From CAYVQZ01 sp964453435 (lineage in GTDB: Bacteria > Abyssobacteria > SURF-5), in assembly GCA_964453435.1 (NCBI GenBank), contig CAYVQZ010000002.1, positions 179,439 through 243,438 of the forward strand: a stretch of DNA of 64,000 nt. The letters run 5' to 3'. Every line of letters starts with the position of its first letter. Positions within the stretch are counted from its first letter, which is position 1. A program made the translations under genes and the position numbers. The notes beneath the pieces are model-generated. The model saw only the letters and a list, made by a program, of their open reading frames with translations, ran no database searches and was not told the origin of the DNA. This document shows, piece after piece, positions 55,159 through 63,925 of this stretch.

Positions 55159-58100
55159 ATGCCCGAAGATTTGAAAAATTGCCTTAATTGCAATACGCAA
55201 CTTGGCAAAGATGACTCCGTCTGCCCGAATTGCGGCCTCGAGGTTCATGTGGACCACTTGGACGACCAGCCGACCCGGCTGGCTGGCGGTCCACTCGTAG
55301 GCGGTGAGCCGGGGACCGGAGAATTGCTCGACGACGCCGAAACCGTATTAGGAGCGCAGAGAGAAGGGTTGGGATTTGATTCTTCGCTGACTCGTGAATC
55401 CGCAACCCGTAGCAGGTACCGGATACTCGACACACTCGGCGAGGGCGGTATGGGAGTGGTCTACAAGGCCGAGGACACCAAGCTCCGCCGCACCGTCGCG
55501 ATCAAAAGACTGCTTCCGAAAGCCGAAGCCCAGCAGAAAGGTCTCGACCGATTCCTGCGGGAGGCGCACGTTGTCGCAGGCCTGAACCACATCAACATCG
55601 TGAATGTCTTTGACATAGAGCGGGACGCGAAGGGTCCGTTCATCGTAATGGAGTACGTGGAAGGAAAGAGCCTGGAGAGGGTTATCGAAGAGGAAGGGAA
55701 GATTGAGGAATCACGGGCGATAGAGCTGTTCAAGCAGGTATGTCAGGCAATCGGGTATGCCCACAGAGTGGATATCATCCATCGAGATATAAAACCGGCA
55801 AACATTATCATTACTTCCGACGGCGTTCCCAAGGTGCTGGACTTCGGGCTGGCGCAGATGGCGACCGAGTCGGATCTCTCGAAGACGGGCTACGGCATGG
55901 GCACGATGTACTACATGCCGCCGGAGCAGACGAGGGACGCGAAGAATGTCGACCACCGGGCGGATATCTATGCGCTTGGCGCCACGCTGTATCACATGCT
56001 GACCGGCGAGCGTCCGAAGCTGATAAAGGCCGACAAACTCTCTGCGGGACTGAAGGCTTTGGTCTTCAAATGCATGGAAGAGAATCCGCGGGACAGATAT
56101 TTCAGCATATCCGAAATTCTTGTTGACGTAGAGTCTTCCGTTTCGGCAAAAGACTCGAAGCCACCGAGACTGGAGTCGGAGGACGCCTGCCACAACTGCG
56201 GCTATGTCAACCCCGAAAGCGCGCGTTTCTGCAAGGCATGCGGCACGGGTTTGTTCGAGAAATGCCCGAAATGCGAGGGCGAGAACCGAGTCGGCTCGAA
56301 ATACTGCATGTCGTGCGGGCTCAACATACCGGACTTCAGGAAAGCCCGTGAGCATACCCAGCGCGCGCAGGAGTATCTCAAAAATTACAAATATTCCCGC
56401 GCCATCAAGGAACTTAAAGCAGCCCTCCAACTTGAGGTCGGGAAGATAGAAATGGAAGCTTTGCTCGCGACAGCGGAAGAGAGCCTGGCAAAGCTCAATG
56501 CACACAAAGAGAGAGCCCAAACGCTCAAGCGCGAAGAGAAATATAAGGAAGCAGAGCAAGAAATCTTGAAGGCGCTCGAACTCGACCCATCCGATGATTC
56601 CGCCGAAGAACTGAGGAGGGAAATCGGCGCTCTCATTCAGGAAGAACATCTGGCTAAAGCCGAGGCTCTGAGACGTGAATACAAATTTGAGGAGGCGGCA
56701 GCCGAATATCAACTGGTCCTGGAGCGGAACTCGGCCCATGAGAGAGCAATAAAGGCGCATAAAGAGGTCCGGGAAATCCTCGATAGTATTCTGAACCACA
56801 AAAAGAGAGCGGACGCGTTGCTCGAGCAGAAGAGATATCAGCAAGCGATAGATGAATATGAACAGATACTGAGCCTTGCGCCGACTGATGCATATGCCAA
56901 GGGTTCTGTAAAGAAGTGCCAGAAGCTACTTGAGGAAATTGAGTCGCTCAACAGGAAAGCGAACGAGGCGCTTGCCGACAAAGCATTTCCAGACGCCATA
57001 CAATTTCTGCAAAGGCTTCTCAATCTTTCTGACGATGTCGAGTCAGTTACGCATAAGCTCGAATTAGCGCGAAGCGCGCAAAAGCAAATAGTTGCCCATC
57101 TCAAGGAGGGCCGCAGACTTGCAGATAACGGCCGATACGATGAGGCGATAGAAGAGTACCGGAAAGTCCTCTCTGTTGACAGAGAACACTCGAAAGCCTC
57201 CGAGGAACTGGCTCGAATCGGGCAAACTGTTAGAGAAATAGAGAAGCTGGAAGAAGACCTGACGGCAAGCCTGGACAGGGGAGACTTTGCCGAAGCGGTT
57301 CGCCTCATACAGGCCCTGCAAGAGCACAAGCGTGATACGAAGTGGGCGGAGAACCTGTTGCAGGAGGCAAAGTCAAAGGAGGCAAGGATACGGGCGCACT
57401 ACAACGCCGCGACCAATTGGTATGGTGTCAGGAAGTATTGCAAATCAATCAGAGAAGCCGAGCGCATACTCGAAATAGCGCCATCCCATGCGGGGGCGTT
57501 GGAGATAATCGAGAAATCGAGAAGAAAAATCTCATTAATGTTGAAAGGCTTCGCGGCACTCGTGATACTCGGTCTCTCAATCGCGTTGGTCGCATACATC
57601 TCTTATCAAATTCGCAATTATTCAAAATATGTGGAGCAGGCCGAGGAAGCATTCAAGCAGGAAAAATGGGTGGAGGCGAGCAGCTACTGCATGGAGGCGC
57701 TGGAGCTCAATTCCGACGGCAAGAGAGCACTACAACTCTTGGCTGAACTGGCGCCGGCGTTGGAGACAATTGCCCAAGATGCCCGAGAGGAAGCCTTGAG
57801 CGCAAGAAAAACCGCTGAAGATGCGATGGCGCCTCTCTATGCCAAAACGACTTACGAGAGCGCCTCCAGGAGCCATGCCGAGGCGGATTCCCATTTTGGA
57901 GCAAACGGTTTTGGCCCGGCTGCACAAGCGTACAGGGGCGCCGCCGAGCAGTATCAGAACGCAACGAGCGAGGCAAAAACCGCAATGGCCAAAGCGAAGG
58001 AAGAGGCTGACAGGGAAAAATCAGCGCTCGGGGAGACGAAAAACAAGATTGATGCGCAGAAAGCAGGAAGCTATGCCCGTGAATCATTCGAGGCGGGCAA

Positions 58101-58761
58101 GCAGGCTGAGCGGTCAGCAAGTATTGAATATGACAAACAACGCTATGCGGCGGCGGCTCAAAAATATCGCCAAGCACATGCCTATTATAAAAATGTCTTA
58201 GAGCATGTCAGCAGAGCAATGGCCGAGGAAGAACTGCGCAAGCAAGCTGCTAAGGCGAGGGTGGCGATGGAGGGGTTGCTTGATGCGGCAAAGGAGGCAG
58301 AGGCACCGAAGTATGCCTCATCAGAGTTCACTTCTGCCGAGCAAGAGAGAAAGAAGGCGGAGGAATATGACCGGCGAGGAAACAGTCAACTGGCAAAGAC
58401 ATACTACGAGAAAGCCCAATCCTTATATGAGAATTCCGTTCGAACGGCTAGGCAGGAAAAGGCCCGGCTCGAGGCCACTGCGAAGAAAGCTGAGAGAATG
58501 GAAGGGCTGGTAAATTTCCTCGTTTGGCTTGTTCTGATACTTTTTTGCTTTTTTATAGCGCGTGCATTGTCCCGTTTGAGCTTTAGAGGTGGTTGTGGGT
58601 TTCTGATTTTCATATTCTTAGTAGTGCTGCCTATTTTACAGATTGTAATGGACGAATATTTTGATTCTGTAACTAAGGTGAAAATGATGGCGCCCATAAC
58701 GATTTTATTTACGATAGTTGCAACGATATTCCTTATTTTAAAAGCTCCGCGCCACCTATAA
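55159..58761 (+). CDS. Large zinc-ribbon Ser/Thr kinase with TPR-like repeats
   Basis: A 1200-residue protein. It has an N-terminal zinc ribbon (CLNCNTQL...CPNCG), a kinase domain (about 90-340; GEGGMGVV, AIKRL, HRDIKPAN, LDFGLA), a double zinc ribbon (about 343-395), then TPR-like helical repeats (about 400-790), a membrane helix (near 800-820), more coiled coil and two to three hydrophobic segments at the end. It resembles kinases that scaffold large assemblies. Bases 55396-56288, covering the kinase and zinc ribbons, are identical to those in the gene at 59183. Confidence 0.83.
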   Translation: MPEDLKNCLNCNTQLGKDDSVCPNCGLEVHVDHLDDQPTRLAGGPLVGGEPGTGELLDDAETVLGAQREGLGFDSSLTRESATRSRYRILDTLGEGGMGVVYKAEDTKLRRTVAIKRLLPKAEAQQKGLDRFLREAHVVAGLNHINIVNVFDIERDAKGPFIVMEYVEGKSLERVIEEEGKIEESRAIELFKQVCQAIGYAHRVDIIHRDIKPANIIITSDGVPKVLDFGLAQMATESDLSKTGYGMGTMYYMPPEQTRDAKNVDHRADIYALGATLYHMLTGERPKLIKADKLSAGLKALVFKCMEENPRDRYFSISEILVDVESSVSAKDSKPPRLESEDACHNCGYVNPESARFCKACGTGLFEKCPKCEGENRVGSKYCMSCGLNIPDFRKAREHTQRAQEYLKNYKYSRAIKELKAALQLEVGKIEMEALLATAEESLAKLNAHKERAQTLKREEKYKEAEQEILKALELDPSDDSAEELRREIGALIQEEHLAKAEALRREYKFEEAAAEYQLVLERNSAHERAIKAHKEVREILDSILNHKKRADALLEQKRYQQAIDEYEQILSLAPTDAYAKGSVKKCQKLLEEIESLNRKANEALADKAFPDAIQFLQRLLNLSDDVESVTHKLELARSAQKQIVAHLKEGRRLADNGRYDEAIEEYRKVLSVDREHSKASEELARIGQTVREIEKLEEDLTASLDRGDFAEAVRLIQALQEHKRDTKWAENLLQEAKSKEARIRAHYNAATNWYGVRKYCKSIREAERILEIAPSHAGALEIIEKSRRKISLMLKGFAALVILGLSIALVAYISYQIRNYSKYVEQAEEAFKQEKWVEASSYCMEALELNSDGKRALQLLAELAPALETIAQDAREEALSARKTAEDAMAPLYAKTTYESASRSHAEADSHFGANGFGPAAQAYRGAAEQYQNATSEAKTAMAKAKEEADREKSALGETKNKIDAQKAGSYARESFEAGKQAERSASIEYDKQRYAAAAQKYRQAHAYYKNVLEHVSRAMAEEELRKQAAKARVAMEGLLDAAKEAEAPKYASSEFTSAEQERKKAEEYDRRGNSQLAKTYYEKAQSLYENSVRTARQEKARLEATAKKAERMEGLVNFLVWLVLILFCFFIARALSRLSFRGGCGFLIFIFLVVLPILQIVMDEYFDSVTKVKMMAPITILFTIVATIFLILKAPRHL
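55396..56288 (+). repeat. 893-bp identical segment, copy A
   Basis: Line-by-line comparison with 59405-60297 (constant offset 4009) shows no difference over 893 bases, including synonymous positions. Similarity drops abruptly on both sides. Confidence 0.9.
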
Positions 58762-59182
58762 CAATCATTGTGATTTTCGAAAGGTCACACGCATAGCTTT
58801 TTGTCGTGAAATGGATTCCAGCTTTCGCGGGAATGGCAAGGAAAAAGCTTTCATCCGCTCAATTCGTTGCAATTTGTGGTATTCGTGTTCCAAAAGTTTG
58901 GATGTGGCTACGCTACGCCATGTAACGCGTTAACTTCTTTGAAAACGAGATCCTTCAATACGTTCAGGATGACAACGGAGAAACGGTGGTTCTCAGCATG
59001 TTATTTTGTCATTCTGAGGAAGCGCAGCGACCGAAGAATCTCAATCATTTTCTTGTACTACAAATGAACGCGAGGCTGAATGACATACCGGGTAAGATTT
59101 TAAACTTTAGACATTTTTGGTCGAATGAATTCGGGCCCACAGAGATGCGATTAAAGGCATCGGAGGGTAACTGAAATCAATT
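58762..59182. repeat. Gap with a degraded family-2 repeat and a REP unit
   Basis: 58935-59042 is a diverged copy of inverted-repeat family 2 (ATCCTTCAATACGTTCAGGATGAC ... in part, then GTCATTCTGAGGAAGCGCAG). GGTCGAATGAATTCGGGC is near 59119. No gene is seen. Confidence 0.6.
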
Positions 59183-61645
59183 ATGGCTGAAGACCTGAAG
59201 ATATGTCGGAATTGCGGCGCGCCGCTGAGCGAGAACCAGTTGATGTGCCCGGCCTGCGGAACGCGATGGGGCACGGATGCACTCGATGCTGAACCGACGC
59301 AACTGGCCGGCCACGCAAAAATCCAGGGCGAGTCGCTCGATGACGCCGAGACCATACTGAAAGAGCAGGGCATCGGGCCGGGACTTGATTCCACGGTAAC
59401 CAGCGAATCCGCAACCCGTAGCAGGTACCGGATACTCGACACACTCGGCGAGGGCGGTATGGGAGTGGTCTACAAGGCCGAGGACACCAAGCTCCGCCGC
59501 ACCGTCGCGATCAAAAGACTGCTTCCGAAAGCCGAAGCCCAGCAGAAAGGTCTCGACCGATTCCTGCGGGAGGCGCACGTTGTCGCAGGCCTGAACCACA
59601 TCAACATCGTGAATGTCTTTGACATAGAGCGGGACGCGAAGGGTCCGTTCATCGTAATGGAGTACGTGGAAGGAAAGAGCCTGGAGAGGGTTATCGAAGA
59701 GGAAGGGAAGATTGAGGAATCACGGGCGATAGAGCTGTTCAAGCAGGTATGTCAGGCAATCGGGTATGCCCACAGAGTGGATATCATCCATCGAGATATA
59801 AAACCGGCAAACATTATCATTACTTCCGACGGCGTTCCCAAGGTGCTGGACTTCGGGCTGGCGCAGATGGCGACCGAGTCGGATCTCTCGAAGACGGGCT
59901 ACGGCATGGGCACGATGTACTACATGCCGCCGGAGCAGACGAGGGACGCGAAGAATGTCGACCACCGGGCGGATATCTATGCGCTTGGCGCCACGCTGTA
60001 TCACATGCTGACCGGCGAGCGTCCGAAGCTGATAAAGGCCGACAAACTCTCTGCGGGACTGAAGGCTTTGGTCTTCAAATGCATGGAAGAGAATCCGCGG
60101 GACAGATATTTCAGCATATCCGAAATTCTTGTTGACGTAGAGTCTTCCGTTTCGGCAAAAGACTCGAAGCCACCGAGACTGGAGTCGGAGGACGCCTGCC
60201 ACAACTGCGGCTATGTCAACCCCGAAAGCGCGCGTTTCTGCAAGGCATGCGGCACGGGTTTGTTCGAGAAATGCCCGAAATGCGAGGGCGAGAACCGGGT
60301 AGGCTCGAAATACTGCATGTCGTGCGGGCTGAACATTCCTGACTTTAAGAAATCTCAGGAGCATCTGCAGCGCGCCCAGGAATACCTGAAGGAATACAAG
60401 TACTCGCGCGCGATAAAGGAACTGAAGGCCGCGCTGGAGCTCGAGGTCGAGAAGGCGGAGCTTCAAAGCCTTCTCTCGGAAGCCCAGGAAAAACTTTCGC
60501 GGCTTAACGAGCACCGAGAGAAGGCCGAAGTCCAGAAGCAGGATGGAAGCTACGAAGAAGCCGAACAAGCGGTTCTCGCAGCGATTGACTTGGACCCACA
60601 TGATGAAACGCTTCATTTGTTAAAGGGTGACATCCAGAATTTGATTCAGGAGATGCATCTGCGCGAAGCGCGCGCCAAGGCGGAACAAGAAGATTATGAA
60701 GGGGCGCTTTGTGGATGCGATAAGGTGTTCAAGTACAATCCGAACAATCGTGAGGCGAGCGAATTGCGTGACGAAGTTCTCGCCAACACAAAGAGGAAGG
60801 TCGAATTCATCTGTGCGAAGATAAAAGAGAGTCGCGCTCGCATTAACATCGAAGTCGCCGAAGGGCTGCGTCATTCGAGGTATATGCAGGGGGAGAAAGA
60901 ATGCCGACTTGCCGAAGAGGCGTTAAACTGTGGAGAGATAGGAAAGGCGCTTCGTTATTACAATCAATCGCTGGAGCAATATAGCGCTGCGGCGCGGGAA
61001 CTGGCTATTTATGATGCTTTGCCGCTCAAGTTTGAGAACTCTGTCGGCATGGAATTTGTTCTGATACCGGCGGGCGAGTTCATGATGGGCAGCCCTGAGG
61101 GCGAGGGAGACTATGATGAGCGCCCGCAACACAAAGTGATAATAACCAGACCCTTCTATATGCAGACCACTCCCGTTACACAAGCGCAGTGGAAGAAGGT
61201 GATTGGCAGGAAATTCTTGAGGAGAACCAAAAACCCATCGTACTTCAAGGGGGATGACCTGCCTGTGGAGAGAGTCAGTTGGAAAGATGCGCAGAGATTT
61301 CTGGAAAAGCTGAATCAGAAGGAACAAAAGGGAAGGTATCGCCTGCCGACGGAGGCCGAGTGGGAGTACGCATGCCGCGCCGGAAGCGCGACGAAATACT
61401 CATTCGGCAATGACGAGGGCAGGCTTGGCGAGTACGCCTGGTATGATAAAAACTCCGGCGGAAAAACGCACCCGGTGGGCCAGAAGAAGCCGAACGCCTG
61501 GGGCCTGTATGACATGCACGGCAACGTGTGGGAGTGGTGCTCGGACTGGTACGACAAGGACTACTATCGTAACAGCCCTTCACGGAACCCGAAGGGTCCA
61601 ACGAACGGTCGGTATCGCGTGCTTCGCGGCGGCTCGTGGTCTTAG
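59183..61645 (+). CDS. Zinc-ribbon Ser/Thr kinase with FGE-like domain, stopped by TAG in the variable segment
   Basis: The product is 820 residues up to TAG 61643-61645. It has a zinc ribbon (CRNCGAPL...CPACG), the kinase and double zinc ribbon shared exactly with the gene at 55159, TPR-like helices (about 400-600) and an FGE-like domain from about 620. No membrane helix is evident. The stop falls two codons after GGSW. The same frame stays open afterwards to TAA 61733-61735 and encodes a normal ending (VGFRCAQDK). The gene is therefore a full-length receptor interrupted by one codon. Confidence 0.82.
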   Translation: MAEDLKICRNCGAPLSENQLMCPACGTRWGTDALDAEPTQLAGHAKIQGESLDDAETILKEQGIGPGLDSTVTSESATRSRYRILDTLGEGGMGVVYKAEDTKLRRTVAIKRLLPKAEAQQKGLDRFLREAHVVAGLNHINIVNVFDIERDAKGPFIVMEYVEGKSLERVIEEEGKIEESRAIELFKQVCQAIGYAHRVDIIHRDIKPANIIITSDGVPKVLDFGLAQMATESDLSKTGYGMGTMYYMPPEQTRDAKNVDHRADIYALGATLYHMLTGERPKLIKADKLSAGLKALVFKCMEENPRDRYFSISEILVDVESSVSAKDSKPPRLESEDACHNCGYVNPESARFCKACGTGLFEKCPKCEGENRVGSKYCMSCGLNIPDFKKSQEHLQRAQEYLKEYKYSRAIKELKAALELEVEKAELQSLLSEAQEKLSRLNEHREKAEVQKQDGSYEEAEQAVLAAIDLDPHDETLHLLKGDIQNLIQEMHLREARAKAEQEDYEGALCGCDKVFKYNPNNREASELRDEVLANTKRKVEFICAKIKESRARINIEVAEGLRHSRYMQGEKECRLAEEALNCGEIGKALRYYNQSLEQYSAAARELAIYDALPLKFENSVGMEFVLIPAGEFMMGSPEGEGDYDERPQHKVIITRPFYMQTTPVTQAQWKKVIGRKFLRRTKNPSYFKGDDLPVERVSWKDAQRFLEKLNQKEQKGRYRLPTEAEWEYACRAGSATKYSFGNDEGRLGEYAWYDKNSGGKTHPVGQKKPNAWGLYDMHGNVWEWCSDWYDKDYYRNSPSRNPKGPTNGRYRVLRGGSWS
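59405..60297 (+). repeat. 893-bp identical segment, copy B
   Basis: This is the partner of 55396-56288. Flanking sequences share only protein-level similarity. Confidence 0.9.
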
Positions 61646-61714
61646 GCCGGGGGCGTGCGGGCGGCGCTCCGGTACGGCGACACGCCGACGGGCGCGAGCA
61701 GCAACGTCGGTTTT
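61640..61714 (+). other. Variable segment 3, containing an in-frame TAG
   Basis: 25 codons between GGSW and GFRC, one codon shorter than copies 1 and 2. Against copy 2 the changes are almost all at adenines, with codon third bases kept (AAC to CTC, TAC, GGC, GAC, AGC, GTC). The TAG could come from an AAG codon by one A-to-T change. Confidence 0.65.
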
Positions 61715-61817
61715 CGTTGCGCCCAGGATAAATAATTACCACTTAGCTCCTTTAGAACTTTACCAGTTGCAATGCCGCGCAATGCGCGGCATCGAAAATA
61801 TTTTTTGGAAATTGGAA

Positions 61818-62130
61818 TCGTGGAAGAGATTCTTCGGTCGCCGCGCTCCCTCAGAATGACAGGGAGGGTTTTGGTCGAATGAATTCGGATTCATGGTGTG
61901 TAGGTGCGAATTCATTCGCACACGGTGTTGGTCGAATAAATTCGACCCTACGTGAGAACGCGGATATTGGTGCGATTGGCCGAATAAATTCGGCCCTATC
62001 CCGCGAAACGCGGGACTTCGCTATCGCTCAGCGAAATCTGAGAAAATCTGCGGATGAACAACAGATGGTCGAATGAATTCGACCCTACAGGGGGATTGTG
62101 GATTATGCAGGCGCGAATTCATTCGCACAA
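61818..62130. repeat. REP-type cluster before the second NtrC-family gene
   Basis: A partial family-2 unit is at 61818-61863. REP-type units lie near 61875, 61902 (GTAG + GTGCGAATTCATTCGCAC), 61930, 61978, 62067 and 62105, with CCCGCG-AAA-CGCGGG near 62000. No gene lies between 61736 and 62238. Confidence 0.8.
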
Positions 62131-62238
62131 TTGTCTGTCATCTGCGTGAATCAGCGGTTAATAAGACAACAAAGGCAAATAACAATATCGGAATCAACCA
62201 CAACCTATGGATATCGGCAATAAAGCAGAGAAAAAATC

Positions 62239-63729
62239 ATGGCTAACATACTGATCGTTGACGACGCCATCGACAACCTAAAACTGGTTCTCGAGCACTC
62301 CCTCGAAGAGCATCAACTCTGTTACGCGAAGAGCGGCTCCGAGGCGCTTTCAGCCTTGCAGGAATCGCCCGACACGGACCTCGTTCTCCTCGATGTCAAG
62401 ATGCCTCCCGAGTTCGCCGACGCGGAAGAAGGTGAGGGAATCGAGGTGCTCAAGCGGATAAAGCAGCTCAATCCATCTCTTCCGGTCATTATGCTTACGG
62501 TGTACCACGACATCGATACTGCGGTCGAGGCAACCAAGGAAGGCGCGTTCCATTATCTTACGAAGCCGCCGGACCTCGACAAGCTTCGCGATGCGATTGA
62601 GCGCGCATTGGAAAATCGAAATCTCAGGGAAGAGGTGGGCCATCTTCGCCGGACCGTCGACGCGCTCACTCGCCTTCGCGGTTCGAAAGGCGCGAAGCGG
62701 GAGAGGTTGTCGTTCGGAGACCTGATTGGTCGGAGCCGGAAGATGCAGTCTCTGTTCGACGAGATCGAACAGGTGGCGGGCATGGATGTGTCTGTGCTCC
62801 TTCTCGGTGAGACCGGAACAGGCAAGGATGTCGTCGCCCGCGAAATCCATCGGCGCAGCCCGAGGAACAAGGGTCCGTTTCTTGCCGTGAACTGTTCCGC
62901 GCTTCCCGAGAATCTCCTCGAAAGCCAGATGTTCGGGCACCGGAAAGGCGCATTCACGGGAGCTGTCCGGGACCAGGTCGGCGATTTCGAGCTGGCGAAT
63001 GCGGGAACCATTTTCCTCGATGAAATAGGCGACATGCCGCTTTCTCTCCAGGCGAAGCTGTTGCGCGTGCTGCAGGACGGGCTGGTGAGGCCGCTCGGGG
63101 CAACCAAACCGGTGAAAGTCGATGTGCGGGTAATAAGCGCGACGAACAAGAACCTGAACGACCTCGTCTCCCGCGGGCTGTTTCGCGAGGACCTTTTCTA
63201 CCGCCTCAACGTGGTCCCCATCAGCATATCCCCGCTTCGGGAGAGACCCGAGGATATCCCCCTGCTCGCCGAACACTTCCTCAAGAAGTTCTCATCGGAA
63301 CTCGGCAAGCGGGTTTCCGGATTCACGAGCGACGCTTTGTCAAAGCTGGAGTCTCACAACTGGCCCGGAAACGTGCGCGAACTGGAAAACATTATCAAGC
63401 GCTCGATTGTTCTGGCCCGCTCCGACACGATTGACGGTTCGGACGTCATACTGGGCGAATCGCCTGCAGTTCCCGTCCGTGATGACATCTGGAAAAGCAT
63501 CCTATCGGGCGAGAATCCCATAGATGACCTCACCAGGTTCCGGAATCTTCATGGAGAGAACGCTTTAAAAGACGTGCTCACCAGGGCAATCCAGGAAAAG
63601 AACGATATCCGCGCCGCTGGCAAGCTGATCGGCTATCTCGGCCATTCCGACGACAAGACACGGTACGATAACCTGCGCAAATGGATCAGCCGCCTCGGCA
63701 TCTCGACGCGGGATATCAGGAGGAGTTAG
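62239..63729 (+). CDS. Sigma-54 activator of the NtrC family with atypical C-terminus
   Basis: A 496-residue protein. It has a receiver domain (about 1-130) with the phospho-acceptor in LVLLDVKMP and an acidic insertion just after it (ADAEEGEG). The AAA+ domain has GETGTGKD, GAFTGA (sigma-54 contact) and GTIFLDEIGD. The C-terminal 70 residues do not show the usual Fis-type helix-turn-helix; instead there is AIQEKNDIRAAGKLIGYLGH, which could be another helix-turn-helix. As the only transcription factor of the kinase island, it is the obvious candidate regulator of its sigma-54-like promoters. Confidence 0.87.
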   Translation: MANILIVDDAIDNLKLVLEHSLEEHQLCYAKSGSEALSALQESPDTDLVLLDVKMPPEFADAEEGEGIEVLKRIKQLNPSLPVIMLTVYHDIDTAVEATKEGAFHYLTKPPDLDKLRDAIERALENRNLREEVGHLRRTVDALTRLRGSKGAKRERLSFGDLIGRSRKMQSLFDEIEQVAGMDVSVLLLGETGTGKDVVAREIHRRSPRNKGPFLAVNCSALPENLLESQMFGHRKGAFTGAVRDQVGDFELANAGTIFLDEIGDMPLSLQAKLLRVLQDGLVRPLGATKPVKVDVRVISATNKNLNDLVSRGLFREDLFYRLNVVPISISPLRERPEDIPLLAEHFLKKFSSELGKRVSGFTSDALSKLESHNWPGNVRELENIIKRSIVLARSDTIDGSDVILGESPAVPVRDDIWKSILSGENPIDDLTRFRNLHGENALKDVLTRAIQEKNDIRAAGKLIGYLGHSDDKTRYDNLRKWISRLGISTRDIRRS

Positions 63730-63756
63730 GTCCGCGGTCTGTGATTTTACGAATTT

Positions 63757-63925
63757 ACTTCTGTCATTCTGAGGGAGCCGAAGCTCAGGATAAACTTCGT
63801 GAAAGGTCTCGGGTTGCGGAGAAGTTATTGATGTTTGTCATTCTGAGCCAAGCGAAGAATCTCTTTTTTAAAGAAGGGATCGCGCAGAAGATATTCTTCG
63901 GTCGCTGCGCTCCCTCAGAATGACA
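63757..63925. repeat. Full-length copy of inverted-repeat family 2
   Basis: It begins TGTCATTCTGAGGGAGCCGA and ends CGCTCCCTCAGAATGACAGG, with internal AAGAATCT and AGATATTCTTCGG arms. The ends form a long imperfect inverted repeat. Nothing is recognised in the remaining bases to 64000. Confidence 0.75.

Noticed and set aside
61643..61645. TAG as a recoded amino acid (for example pyrrolysine)
   Set aside because: All other genes in the window end normally, no recoding signal or pyl gene is seen, and the codon sits in a hypervariable stretch where a random stop is expected.
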